Origin: Amycolatopsis roodepoortensis | GTDB lineage: Bacteria > Actinomycetota > Actinomycetes > Mycobacteriales > Pseudonocardiaceae | Reading direction: 5' to 3' | NCBI RefSeq assembly: GCF_014873915.1 | Contig: NZ_JADBEJ010000002.1 | Location: 62,001-126,000 of the forward strand | DNA: 64,000 bases | In this document: piece after piece, positions 8,329 through 18,580 of the stretch | How positions within the stretch are numbered: the first letter of the stretch is position 1 | How the letters are laid out: each line of letters starts with the position of its first letter | Program-made: the position numbers and the translations under genes | The notes under the pieces: generated by a model | Seen by the model: only the letters and a program-made list of their open reading frames with translations | The model's database searches: none | What the model was told of the DNA's origin: nothing

Positions 8329-9978
8329 TCAAGCGACCACTTTCGTATCGATGACCACATCGGCCACATGTGTCCACAAAGGACTTTGACTGAACACGAC
8401 GGTGGTCTTGCCGCGCCGCAGCTTCGCGACGCGTTCGGTTATGCGGGCTTCGGTATGCGCGTCGACGGCCGAGGTCGGCTCATCGAGCAGCAGGACGTCG
8501 GCGTCGGTCGCCAGCGCGCGGGCCAGGTTCAGCCGCTGCCGCTGACCACCGGAAACCTCACGTCCGCGTTCGCCGATCACCTCGTCGACGCCGTTGGGCA
8601 GCGCGTCCACGATGTCTTCGGCGTCCGCCGCGTACAGCGCTTCGGTGATCTCGACGTCCCCGGGCTCGGCGGGGGTGACCTGCTCGCGCAGCACACCGGA
8701 GAACCAGATGTCCTGGTTGTGCGCGAACACGACCCGCCGCCGCAGCTCGTCGAGGGCGACCCGGTCCACCGGAACCCCGCCGACCAGCGCGGGTTCACTC
8801 GGATCGGTGAACCGCGCCATCCGCGAAGCCACCGCTTCGGCGTCGGCCCCGACGTCGATGACGGTCAGTTTCCCGGCCTCGACCTTGATCCCGGACGTCT
8901 CGTCGTACAGATCCAGCGGGCCTTCCGGCAGCGGCACCGGGTGCTCCGGCTCGGCCAGCGTGCGTTCGGTGGACAGCAGTTTGCACACCTTCCGCGCCGA
9001 AACCAGCGCGGCGCTCAGCACGCCCGCGAACTCCGTCGCCGTCGTCACCGGGATCACCAGGAACACCGAGATGCCGTAGAACGTGATCAGCTCCCCGACC
9101 CCGATGGTGCCGTTCATCGTCAGCTGCGCGCCCAGCCAGGTGATGACCACCGTGACCAGTCCCGGCAGCGCGACCTCTGCCGCCGCGAGCCAAGCCTCGC
9201 TGCGTCCGACCTGGACACCGGCCGCGCGGACCCGCTGGCTGGAGCGGCGGAAGCGGTCGAGGAACTGCTTCTCGCCGCCGACACCGCGAAGGATCCGCAG
9301 ACCGGAGACGATGTCCGCGGCCAGCGCGTTGACCTCGGTCTTCTCCTCGCGCTGCTTCGTCTGACGCTTCTCAAGCGGCTTCAGCAGAGGCCCGATGCCG
9401 ACCACCGCCAGCGGGACACCGATCAGCGCGACCACGCCGAGCAGCGGGGACGTCGACAGCAGCGCCGTCGCGCACACGATGAACGCGATCAGCGAACCGA
9501 AGGCCCGCCCGAGCACCTCGAAGGAGTCACCGATCGGGTTGATGTCGCTGGTGGTGATCGCGACCACGTCACCCGTGGTGGTCGTGTCGCGCAGATTCGC
9601 GCCCAGCTTCGCCGCGTGTTCGGTGGCCAGGCGCTGCGTCACCCCGGCGCCGTGGATCCAGCAGCCGTAGGACGCGAAATGCTGCACCGTGCCCGCGATC
9701 GTCTGCGCGATCCCGAGCCCGGCGGCCGCGAGACCCCACAGCCAGACGGAATCGCCGTCGCCGCGGCCGATCGCGTCGATGCCGCGGCCGATCGCGACCG
9801 GCAGCAGGGCGATCGGAAGCGACCACAGCGCACCGCTGATCGCCGAGACGGCGAGCAGTCCCGGACGCGCGAGCATCATCCTGACCAGGTACCGCCAGGC
9901 GGTCGGCTTGGCGGGCAGGCGTAGCCGCGGAAGCGGATATGTGGCGGAAAGCACGATTACCGACGTTAAGCCGATCAC
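8329..9978 (-). CDS. ABC exporter half-transporter, degenerate-site subunit (Walker A lost)
   Basis: A 549-aa membrane-NBD fusion upstream of, and codirectional with, the other ABC gene (110-bp gap). In the NBD the P-loop is destroyed: where GxxGxGKS/T should be, the sequence reads [16 protein letters not shown]. The signature [13 protein letters not shown] and Walker [14 protein letters not shown] are intact, and the H-loop His is replaced ([10 protein letters not shown]). It therefore should not bind ATP normally itself but supplies the signature to its partner. The start at 9978 is uncertain; a GTG at 9960 is possible. It is divergent from purL, about 70 bp away. Confidence 0.88.
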   Translation of the reverse strand: MIGLTSVIVLSATYPLPRLRLPAKPTAWRYLVRMMLARPGLLAVSAISGALWSLPIALLPVAIGRGIDAIGRGDGDSVWLWGLAAAGLGIAQTIAGTVQHFASYGCWIHGAGVTQRLATEHAAKLGANLRDTTTTGDVVAITTSDINPIGDSFEVLGRAFGSLIAFIVCATALLSTSPLLGVVALIGVPLAVVGIGPLLKPLEKRQTKQREEKTEVNALAADIVSGLRILRGVGGEKQFLDRFRRSSQRVRAAGVQVGRSEAWLAAAEVALPGLVTVVITWLGAQLTMNGTIGVGELITFYGISVFLVIPVTTATEFAGVLSAALVSARKVCKLLSTERTLAEPEHPVPLPEGPLDLYDETSGIKVEAGKLTVIDVGADAEAVASRMARFTDPSEPALVGGVPVDRVALDELRRRVVFAHNQDIWFSGVLREQVTPAEPGDVEITEALYAADAEDIVDALPNGVDEVIGERGREVSGGQRQRLNLARALATDADVLLLDEPTSAVDAHTEARITERVAKLRRGKTTVVFSQSPLWTHVADVVIDTKVVA

Positions 9979-10036
9979 CGTCGCGGGCGCGACCGATTTA
10001 TCCGTGGGCGACCGCGAGTGGGCTTGAACACTCGCC

Positions 10037-10042
10037 TATTCT
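10037..10042 (+). promoter_or_regulatory. -10 element TATTCT of purL (leaderless start)
   Basis: TATTCT fits the actinobacterial TANNNT -10 consensus and lies exactly 7 nt before the GTG at 10050. That spacing predicts transcription starting at the first base of the start codon and supports 10050 as the purL start. Confidence 0.55.
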
Positions 10043-10049
10043 CAAGGCC

Positions 10050-12356
<2,307 letters not shown>

Positions 12357-12382
12357 GCTGAAGGGCCGCGTTCGGCCTCCGG

Positions 12383-12441
12383 AAGTACATGAAGGCCCCC
12401 TTCCTTGCGCCAGGCGCAAGGAAGGGGGCCTTCATGTACTT
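12383..12441. repeat. Perfect palindrome, 28-bp arms, GAAGGCCCCCTTC core
   Basis: Arms 12383-12410 and 12414-12441 are fully complementary with a CAG loop. The arm starts AAGTACATGAAGGCCCCC and carries the GAAGGCCCCCTTC core shared with elements at 32507, 37550 and 46792. It follows purL in a convergent gap and probably terminates it. Confidence 0.8.
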
Positions 12442-12490
12442 GAAACGGGGCTCTGCGGGCCCGCCGCCTGAAGTCTGCCCCGGTTCACCT

Positions 12491-12548
12491 GTCGCGAAAG
12501 CCACTTTCAGGACATCAGACGTCGCGAAAGTGGCTTTCGCGACGTCTG
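12491..12548. repeat. Two tandem CGAAAGTGGCTTTCG palindromes
   Basis: The first copy (12491-12513) reads GTCGCGAAAGCCACTTTC and is degenerate. The second is a clean hairpin: CAGACGTCGCGAAAG (12516-12530), loop TGG, then its complement (12534-12548). The same GCGAAAGTGGCTTTCGC unit appears twice again at 46882-46936, so this is a dispersed repeat. The rest of the 12357-12563 gap shows no gene. Confidence 0.7.
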
Positions 12549-12563
12549 TTGGGTCGTGAGTGG

Positions 12564-13415
12564 CTAGCCCTCACTGGCAGGCAGAGCCGAACCCTCCGCG
12601 AACTTCGCGTCCTCCAGTGACGGGGCCTCCTCGAAGGTCGCCACACTCAAGTCGACAGGCGCCTCGACGACCAGGCCGTCCAGCGACACCTTCCGTTCGA
12701 ACCGTGCCCTCGTGACCTCGAACCTGCCGCGGATGGTCGCGTTCTCCAACAGGAACTTCCCGGACAGCTGAGCGTCGGTGAGGTCGAGATAGGACAGCAC
12801 CTCGCACCGATCCGCGCCGAACCAGCCGATCCGCCTGCCGAGCAGCCCCAGCTTGTCGAGCCGGGCGTCGCTGAGGTTGAGCGAAAGCGTCGGCCCGGTG
12901 GTCCCGGCGTGGGGAAGGATGTCGCGGATCAGCCGCTCGGCCGCACGCCGGACCAGCCTTTCCCGCTCCGCCGCCGCCCGCTTTTCCTTGTCGTCCCAGT
13001 CGAGGTCCGGGTCGAAACTCGGGTGCTCGAACGGCCGCCGCAGGTACGCGCACAACACGTCCAGCACCGTCTGCCGGTACTCCGGACGCGTCCTGGCCAG
13101 CCCGGCGAGCGAATGCATCGCCCCGATCCGGACCTGATCGGCTTCGTTGCCCAGCAGTTCGATCGACTTGGCGAAGCGCTCGTCGGAGATCCGGCTGCGC
13201 TCGATCTCGTGCCGGTCCTCTTCGGTACGCCTTCGCCGGTCGTTGAGCCAGAGCCCGTAGAGCGCGGCGATCGCCCCGCCCGCCAGCGCGCCGGTCTTGA
13301 GCGCGTCGCCGCGGCTGGTCGCGCGATCCGTGAGCAGCCAGGCGGTGACCCCGACGAGCACCACGACCGACGACAGCAACGTCCAGAGCAACGGCGACTT
13401 GACCAGGCGCCTCAT
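12564..13415 (-). CDS. Pentapeptide-repeat membrane protein (short paralogue)
   Basis: A 283-aa protein with two N-terminal TM helices (near residues 9-28 and 38-58), a charged helical linker (NDRRRRTEEDRHEIERSR), a conserved helical block (RISDERFAKSIELLGNEADQ...GLARTRP) and a C-terminal run of degenerate pentapeptide repeats (LDLTDAQLSGKFLLENATIRG). Its ATG overlaps the stop of the upstream paralogue (TGATG), so the two are translationally coupled. Pentapeptide solenoids can bind proteins, but no target is evident. Function unknown. Confidence 0.75.
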   Translation of the reverse strand: MRRLVKSPLLWTLLSSVVVLVGVTAWLLTDRATSRGDALKTGALAGGAIAALYGLWLNDRRRRTEEDRHEIERSRISDERFAKSIELLGNEADQVRIGAMHSLAGLARTRPEYRQTVLDVLCAYLRRPFEHPSFDPDLDWDDKEKRAAAERERLVRRAAERLIRDILPHAGTTGPTLSLNLSDARLDKLGLLGRRIGWFGADRCEVLSYLDLTDAQLSGKFLLENATIRGRFEVTRARFERKVSLDGLVVEAPVDLSVATFEEAPSLEDAKFAEGSALPASEG

Positions 13416-14518
13416 CAGTCCTTCACCGTGAGCCGGGCGCGGCCGTCCGGCAGTGTCTCGACGGCCCAGCCCGCGGGGAGTTCGTGATCCCTCGCCGGCT
13501 CCACGGACGTGTTGTACAGCGACACCGTGCCGGGCGGCTTACGGAAGCTCAGGTCCCCGAAGCCCTCGAACCGGGCGCGACGCAGATCGAGCGTGCCCTT
13601 GAACTCCGCGTCGGCGAAGACGGCGTCCTTCGCGAAGACGCTGTCCTTGAAGGAGGTCTCGCCCGCGAACACGGTGTCGCGGAACTCGACGTCCTCGGAG
13701 AACCGGACCCCGCTGAACCACGCCCGCTGTTCGAACTTGGCGTCACTGCACCGGAAGAAGCCGATGCGCTTCTCCTTTTCCGTGCCCGCGCCGGTCAGAT
13801 ACACCGGCCCGCGGAACACACAGCCGGACAGGTTGGTGCTGCTGTACAACCCCGCGTAGCGGAGCAGCAGCTTGCCGACCTTCCGCTCCGAAAGATCGAA
13901 GTACTCCAGCACCGCGCCGGTCAGGTCGAGGTCGTACGCGTTGCCCTCGGAATCCGCGGCCGGGAGCAGTTCCCCGATCAGCCGTTGCGCGGTCTGCCGG
14001 ACTTGGAGTTCCTGGTCCTGCTCCGCGGAGCCCGCTTCCGGCGCGGCGTTCCCGTCCCGTTTCGCCGTGTCCTTGTACCGCGGATGCTCGAACGGCCGCC
14101 GCAGGTACGAGCACAGGATGTCCAGCACGGTCTGCTTGTAGACCTCGCGGCCGCGAGCCAGCCCCGCCAGCGCGTGCAGGGCGCCGACCCGCACCTGGTC
14201 CGCCTCATGGCCGAGCAGTTCGACGGCCTTCGCGAACCGTTCGTCCGAGATCCGGTCCCGGTCCTGGTCGGCCCGCCGCAGCTCGAGCTCCTGGCGCTGC
14301 CGTTCGACTTCCTGGCGCCGCTCCTCGACCCGGCGCCGCCTGTCGTTGAGCCACAACGCGTACAACGCGACGATGGCGCCCCCGGCTATGCCGCCGGTCT
14401 TCAGCGCCTCGCTGCGGCTGGTCGCCGGATCCGTCAGCAACCAGCCGCCGACCGCGAGCAGCAGTACGAGCGAGACGACGAAGGTCCAGAGCAGCGGGGA
14501 GCGGAGAATCCGCTTCAT
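13415..14518 (-). CDS. Pentapeptide-repeat membrane protein (long paralogue)
   Basis: A 367-aa protein built like its downstream neighbour: two TM helices, a longer coiled-coil-like linker (RRRRVEERRQEVERQRQ), the same RISDERFAKAVELLGHEADQVRVGALHALAGLARG block, and a clearer repeat region. In FAGETSFKDSVFAKDAVFAD a Phe recurs every fifth residue. It lies 4 nt downstream of the Gln-rich membrane protein and overlaps the next gene, forming a three-gene operon. The pair arose by tandem duplication. Function unknown. Confidence 0.77.
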   Translation of the reverse strand: MKRILRSPLLWTFVVSLVLLLAVGGWLLTDPATSRSEALKTGGIAGGAIVALYALWLNDRRRRVEERRQEVERQRQELELRRADQDRDRISDERFAKAVELLGHEADQVRVGALHALAGLARGREVYKQTVLDILCSYLRRPFEHPRYKDTAKRDGNAAPEAGSAEQDQELQVRQTAQRLIGELLPAADSEGNAYDLDLTGAVLEYFDLSERKVGKLLLRYAGLYSSTNLSGCVFRGPVYLTGAGTEKEKRIGFFRCSDAKFEQRAWFSGVRFSEDVEFRDTVFAGETSFKDSVFAKDAVFADAEFKGTLDLRRARFEGFGDLSFRKPPGTVSLYNTSVEPARDHELPAGWAVETLPDGRARLTVKD

Positions 14519-14522
14519 CCGC

Positions 14523-15335
14523 TCAGAATACGAAGAAGTTGCGGACGCAGAAGGACTTGTCCGGGTTGTCGTCCGAGGAGATCCCCGACCCGCTCACCTT
14601 CTTGCCCTTGACCGTGCCCTCGATGTCACCGGTGATGAACCCGTCACCGATACCGGAGGTCGAGGTGACCTCCAGCTGCGACGGCGCCGGGGCCATGATG
14701 TCGATCGAGTCGCCCATGGTCGCCTTCATGTCCGCGCACACCAGCGCCAGCGCGCCGGCCTTGTCCCCGGCGCTCACCTTGGCCAGGAAGTCCTTCAGGT
14801 TCTGGATGCCCTTCGGGTTCCCCTCGGAACCCGTGCCACCGCTTTCGGTGCTCCTCGGGCTGCTCCTCGGCGAGCTCGACTTCGGGCTGCTCTTCGGCGC
14901 GGAGGTCGGCGCCTGCTCGGACGACGACGCGGGCGGCGGCGCGGCCGTGTTGTTGCCCTCGTCCTTGCTCAGCAGGAAGCCCGGCGCGACGAACCCGGTG
15001 ACACCGAACGCGATCAGCACCACCAGGCCGATCACGATCCCGATGATCAGGCCGGTCTTGCTCTTCGGCGGCGGCGCGGGCGGGCCGCCGAAGCCCTGCT
15101 GGTAGCCCTGGTTGTTCGGGTCCCAGCCCTGCTGGGGCTGCTGCGGGTACTGCTGGGTCTGGTCCCAGCCCTGCTGCGGCTGCTGCGGGTACTGCTGCGT
15201 CTGGTCCCAGCCCTGCTGCTGTCCGTACTGCTGCGGCTGACCGTACTGCTGGGTCTGGTCCCAGCCACCCTGGTGCGGCTGCTGTCCCTGGGGGTCCTGG
15301 CCATAGGGCTGGCCTGGCTGGGGTGGGTAGGTCAT
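14523..15335 (-). CDS. Membrane protein with Gln/Pro-rich repetitive cytoplasmic tail
   Basis: A 270-aa protein. Residues 1-80 are Gln/Pro/Tyr/Trp-rich with a near-perfect repeat of about 14 residues centred on QQPQQGWDQTQQYP. One TM helix (GLIIGIVIGLVVLIAFGVTGFV) precedes a Ser-rich linker and a C-terminal domain of about 110 residues beginning NLKDFLAKVSAGDKAGALALVC and ending CVRNFFVF. The TM exit and C-terminal pattern match the protein at 4542-5315. It is the first gene of the pentapeptide-repeat operon. The tail may phase-separate or bind SH3/WW-like partners, but that is speculation. Confidence 0.75.
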   Translation of the reverse strand: MTYPPQPGQPYGQDPQGQQPHQGGWDQTQQYGQPQQYGQQQGWDQTQQYPQQPQQGWDQTQQYPQQPQQGWDPNNQGYQQGFGGPPAPPPKSKTGLIIGIVIGLVVLIAFGVTGFVAPGFLLSKDEGNNTAAPPPASSSEQAPTSAPKSSPKSSSPRSSPRSTESGGTGSEGNPKGIQNLKDFLAKVSAGDKAGALALVCADMKATMGDSIDIMAPAPSQLEVTSTSGIGDGFITGDIEGTVKGKKVSGSGISSDDNPDKSFCVRNFFVF

Positions 15336-15501
15336 CGGTCTCGCCTTCCGTACTGGGGCCTGAGGCTGCAGATCAGACGACCGGCGGTCAGCGCTGGTTC
15401 CGGATCCGCCCGTGCCAGGGATTTTCCAGGGGCAAGGTACCCCGCGCGCGAAAGCGGCTCCCGGCCGAGGCCGGGAGCCGCCTGTTCACGGAATGCGCAG
15501 C

Positions 15502-16347
15502 TCAGCCGTTGGCCAGTGCCTGCAAGCGGTCGTAAGCGCCGTTGAAGGTGTTCTGGTCGAGCGGGCTGGAGGTGTACTGCCACACGGTGTAGTAGCCCCA
15601 GCCGTAGGGCAGCGCGCCCACGGTGGAGGCGTAGCGCGCGATCCACAGCGGGACCGTGCCACCGAAGTTCTGCGTCGAGCCGACGCAGGTGCTCCACCAG
15701 CTCGTCGAGGTGTAGATGACGGGCCAGCGGCCGGTGCGCGCCTTGTAGCGGTCGTGGAACGCCCGGATCCACGACCCCATGGCGGACTGGCTCAGGCCGT
15801 AACAGGTGGCGCCGTACGGGTTGTACTCCATGTCCAGCGCGCCCGGCAGGGTCTTGCCGTCCTTGGACCAGCCGCCGCCGTTGTTGATGAAGAAGTCGGC
15901 CTGCGCCGCGCCGCTCGAGACGTTCGGCAGGGCGAAGTGGTACGCGCCGCGGATGAAGCCCTGGTTGTAGGAACCGTTGTACTGCTGGGCGAAGTACGGG
16001 TTCTTGTAGCTCGTGCCTTCGGTGGCCTTCGTCCACACGAAGCGCTTGCCCTGACCCCACCAGTAGGCCCAGTCGACGTTCTTCTGGTAGCTGGCCACGT
16101 CCATGCCCGCGACGGTCGCGAGCACCCCGGCCTCGGGCTGCGGCTGCGCGGCCTTGGCCTTGGACTCCGGGGTGGAGGTGTCGCCTTCCACGCGCCGGAT
16201 CTGCGATCCGATCGTGTGGTCGTTCTGCTGGAGATCCTGTTCGATCGACATGATCTCGGGGGACGGGGCGGCCGACGCCGGGACCGTGCTGCCGAGCAGG
16301 AGCAGCGCGGAGCCGACGGCGATGGTGATTCTTCGGGAAGTGCGCAT
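15502..16347 (-). CDS. Secreted glycoside hydrolase family 25 lysozyme (copy A)
   Basis: A 281-aa protein. The start at 16347 gives a clean Sec signal peptide (MRTSRRITIAVGSALLLLGS...ASAA); the longer reading to 16416 does not. The GH25 domain covers residues 75-281, with GMDVASYQKNVDW, FVWTKATEG, IRGAYHFA, the catalytic DxE in GALDMEYNPYG, and IYTSTSWW. It cleaves the MurNAc-GlcNAc bond of peptidoglycan outside the cell. A second GH25 gene lies directly upstream on the same strand, a tandem duplication. Confidence 0.92.
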   Translation of the reverse strand: MRTSRRITIAVGSALLLLGSTVPASAAPSPEIMSIEQDLQQNDHTIGSQIRRVEGDTSTPESKAKAAQPQPEAGVLATVAGMDVASYQKNVDWAYWWGQGKRFVWTKATEGTSYKNPYFAQQYNGSYNQGFIRGAYHFALPNVSSGAAQADFFINNGGGWSKDGKTLPGALDMEYNPYGATCYGLSQSAMGSWIRAFHDRYKARTGRWPVIYTSTSWWSTCVGSTQNFGGTVPLWIARYASTVGALPYGWGYYTVWQYTSSPLDQNTFNGAYDRLQALANG

Positions 16348-16380
16348 TACGACAATCCCTTCACGGATAACCCTCGCTGA

Positions 16381-16438
16381 GGACGGCGACCTTGCAGGTG
16401 GTAGCCGTCCGGGCACGATTGTTGACGACGAGTGCCGG
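16381..16438 (-). promoter_or_regulatory. Structured 5' leader before GH25 copy A
   Basis: Two hairpins lie in tandem in the leader: GGACGGC (16381-16387) with GCCGTCC (16404-16410), and GGCAC (16412-16416) with GTGCC (16432-16436). The gap to the next GH25 gene (16348-16539) holds no gene. Further upstream is an unusually AT-rich stretch (near 16440-16520) that probably holds the promoter. It does not match a riboswitch class that I can recognise. Confidence 0.35.
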
Positions 16439-16539
16439 GTTTGTCACTAACTTCCGTGAAATTGGTACTACGCGTGGGTGATTTTCATTTCCAGGTAGCC
16501 CTGGTTATGTGATCTTGTAACGCCCACTCGGGTGAGTGT

Positions 16540-17358
16540 TCAGCCGAGCGAAAGCGCGCGTACGCGGTCGACCGTGCCGTTGAACCAGTTCTGGTCGCCG
16601 GGCAGGCTGCCCCGGTCCGCGAACTGCCAGATGGTCTGGTGCTTCCAGCTCGCGGGCAGCTCGCCGATCTCCGTGTTGTAGCGCGCTATCCACAGCGGGT
16701 TCTGCCAGAACGCGTTGCTGTTCCCCGTGCAGCGCTTCCACCAGCTCGTCGACGTGTAGATCGTCGGATGCCGCCCGGTGCGGTGCAGATAGGTCGTCGC
16801 GAACGACGTCATCCACGCCACCATCTGGGCCGGTGTCTTGCCATAACAGGTTTCACCGTATGGGTTGTACTCGACGTCGAGCGCGCCCGGCAGCGTCTTG
16901 CCGTCCTTGGACCAGCCGCCGCCGTGGTCGACGAAGTAGTTCGCCTGCGCGGCGCCGTCCGAGATGTCGGGGCGGGCGAAGTGATACGCGCCGCGGATCA
17001 GGCCGACGCCGTAGGAACCGTTGTACTGCTGGGCGAACCGGGGATTGACGAAGCCGGTGCCCTCGGTCGCCTTCACGTAGACGAACTTCGCGCCGGTCCG
17101 GGCGGCGGCGGGCCAGTCGACCACGCCTTGGTGGCCACTCACGTCGTGGCCGAGCGTCTGCCCTTCGCCGCCGTACAGCGGCCCCACCACCCCGTCGACA
17201 CCTTCGTGCAGCGCGATCTGTGAACCGGCGTAGTGCTCCTCGGCCCCGTCGTATCGCGGCCCGCTTTCCCGTGCGACGGCGGGGGTCTGCGCGAGCAGCA
17301 AAACCCCCGCCGTGAGGACGGCCCCCCAGCCTTTCGAACACACTCTGCGACTCATCAC
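16540..17358 (-). CDS. Secreted glycoside hydrolase family 25 lysozyme (copy B)
   Basis: A 272-aa paralogue of the neighbouring lysozyme with a signal peptide (MMSRRVCSKGWGAVLTAGVLLLAQTPAVA). GH25 motifs are GHDVSGHQGVVDWPA, FVYVKATEG, IRGAYHFA, the DxE catalytic pair in GALDVEYNPYG, and IYTSTSWWKRC. Starts at 17358 or 17355 are equally possible. The N-terminal spacer before the catalytic domain differs from copy A, so the duplication is not recent. Both would act on peptidoglycan outside the cell. Confidence 0.9.
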   Translation of the reverse strand: MMSRRVCSKGWGAVLTAGVLLLAQTPAVARESGPRYDGAEEHYAGSQIALHEGVDGVVGPLYGGEGQTLGHDVSGHQGVVDWPAAARTGAKFVYVKATEGTGFVNPRFAQQYNGSYGVGLIRGAYHFARPDISDGAAQANYFVDHGGGWSKDGKTLPGALDVEYNPYGETCYGKTPAQMVAWMTSFATTYLHRTGRHPTIYTSTSWWKRCTGNSNAFWQNPLWIARYNTEIGELPASWKHQTIWQFADRGSLPGDQNWFNGTVDRVRALSLG

Positions 17359-17459
17359 GTCGCCACGATCCCTCGCGGAAAGGGAATCAGCGACTCGAAC
17401 ATCACTCGAAAGAGTGGCGTTCGCCCTGAATAAATTGGGCCGAGTGGGTTAACCGGGCC

Positions 17460-18125
17460 CTAACGACGCTCCTCCGAAAGGGCTTTGTCGAGGTGCTCCG
17501 AGGGGACGATCGCGGTGAGCCGGTCGTGCGGATTGATCGTCACGGGGTGGCCGGCGAGCAGCGGGACCATGTCCCGGCCCAGCACCGCCCTGGCGTGCGG
17601 CCATTCGCGCGGCACCAGCGATTTGGCCGTGTACGCGGGAACGAGCACCTTGCCGTCGGTGTTGTGGAAGCCGATGACCGTGCGCTGCACCGGCGAAAGG
17701 GCGTAGACGAACAGCGTCGAGTCGAGGATGACTCGCGGCAGGTCGGCGGCCGGGCGGTGGTTCGTGCGCACCAGCTGCAGCAGCTGCTCGAGTTCGTTGC
17801 GCGGCTCGGGGAAGCCGAGCGCCTTCGGCGAAGGACGGTAGCGGTCGTTGGGGTGGAAGTCCTCGACGATCTCGCCGCCGCCGTTCACCGGGTACGCGCC
17901 GACGACCGCCCAGGACGGCACCGGGCCGTCGGGGTCGAAGGCCTCGTCGATGACGTACAGCCAGCTGTTGGGGTTGGCCTTGGCGTTGGCGCGCATCTCT
18001 TCGGTGATCTTGGGCTTCGCCTGTTTCCGCTTGCCCGCCGGGCTCGACGCCAACCGATCCGCCTCGTCCCGCTGCGCCATCGCCATCCCCACGTTCCGGG
18101 TGCCTGAAGGTTTGTTCGCGCTCAC
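17460..18125 (-). CDS. Type VII secretion-associated-like protein with SseB-type C-terminal domain
   Basis: A 221-aa soluble protein. The segment ITEEMRANAKANPNSWLYVID and the later EDFHPNDRYRPSP with PEPRNELEQLLQLV resemble proteins annotated as type VII secretion system-associated. Residues about 130-221 look like an SseB/YtpR-type domain. No ESX core gene is nearby, so the role is unproven. The start is uncertain: GTG at 18125 has GGGAG upstream, and ATG at 18086 is an alternative. It is divergent from the sterol-carrier gene with only 14 bp between starts. Confidence 0.6.
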   Translation of the reverse strand: MSANKPSGTRNVGMAMAQRDEADRLASSPAGKRKQAKPKITEEMRANAKANPNSWLYVIDEAFDPDGPVPSWAVVGAYPVNGGGEIVEDFHPNDRYRPSPKALGFPEPRNELEQLLQLVRTNHRPAADLPRVILDSTLFVYALSPVQRTVIGFHNTDGKVLVPAYTAKSLVPREWPHARAVLGRDMVPLLAGHPVTINPHDRLTAIVPSEHLDKALSEERR

Positions 18126-18127
18126 TC

Positions 18128-18133
18128 TACTGT
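18128..18133 (+). promoter_or_regulatory. -10 element TACTGT of the sterol-carrier gene (leaderless)
   Basis: TACTGT ends 6 nt before the ATG at 18140, the spacing expected for a leaderless transcript. The divergent gene starts at 18125, so this element almost touches its first codon. Confidence 0.45.
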
Positions 18134-18139
18134 TCTCCC

Positions 18140-18520
18140 ATGGCCTCTTCGCGTTCGGTCGACCCCGCTGAGTTACGAGCCGCGATCGCGGCGATTTCCC
18201 CCTGGTTGAGCGGATCCGGTCCGGATCCGGCCCGTCCGGAGCTGGCCGCGGCGGTGCGGCTGAGCCTGCGGACACTGGCCGGGGACGCCCCGGGGAAGAG
18301 TGTCGAAGTGCGGGTGCCGCCGTTCGCGGCGGTGCAGTGTGTCGAAGGATTGCGCCATACCCGCGGGACGCCGCCGAACGTCGTCGAAACGGATCCGCGC
18401 ACGTGGCTGGAACTGGCGACCGGGCTGCTCGGCTGGGCCGACGCCGTCGAGTCGGGGCGGGTCACCGCCTCCGGGAGCAGGGCCGATCTGGCCCGCTGGC
18501 TGCCCTTGGTCCGCCTCTGA
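18140..18520 (+). CDS. Sterol carrier family protein (actinobacterial, purF-linked)
   Basis: A 126-aa protein. VEVRVPPFAAVQCVEG..HTRGTPPNVVETDPRTWLELATG and AVESGRVTASGSRADLARWLPL match the small sterol-carrier/SCP2-like family that is typically encoded next to purF in actinomycetes. TDPxTWLxLATG is its most conserved segment. It is cytosolic, with no signal peptide. The ligand is unknown. In this window it is separated from purF by an inserted four-gene methyltransferase/regulator module. Confidence 0.82.
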   Translation: MASSRSVDPAELRAAIAAISPWLSGSGPDPARPELAAAVRLSLRTLAGDAPGKSVEVRVPPFAAVQCVEGLRHTRGTPPNVVETDPRTWLELATGLLGWADAVESGRVTASGSRADLARWLPLVRL

Positions 18521-18526
18521 AACCGG

Positions 18527-18571
18527 TGAACGGGCCGTTCCTTGCGAGACTGGCAAGGAACGGCCCGTTCA
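18527..18571. terminator. Bidirectional hairpin, 19-bp arms
   Basis: TGAACGGGCCGTTCCTTGC (18527-18545) pairs perfectly with 18553-18571 across a 7-nt loop. It lies between the convergent sterol-carrier and methyltransferase genes, 9 bp from the latter's stop, so it can serve both. Confidence 0.75.
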
Positions 18572-18580
18572 GAGCTGGTC

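Noticed and set aside
16348..16539. Cyclic di-AMP (ydaO) riboswitch before the GH25 gene
   Set aside because: The leader has hairpins, but the conserved ydaO segments are not recognisable.
17460..18125. A full ESX (type VII) secretion locus
   Set aside because: Only one associated-type gene is present; no EccB/C/D or WXG100 genes are seen.
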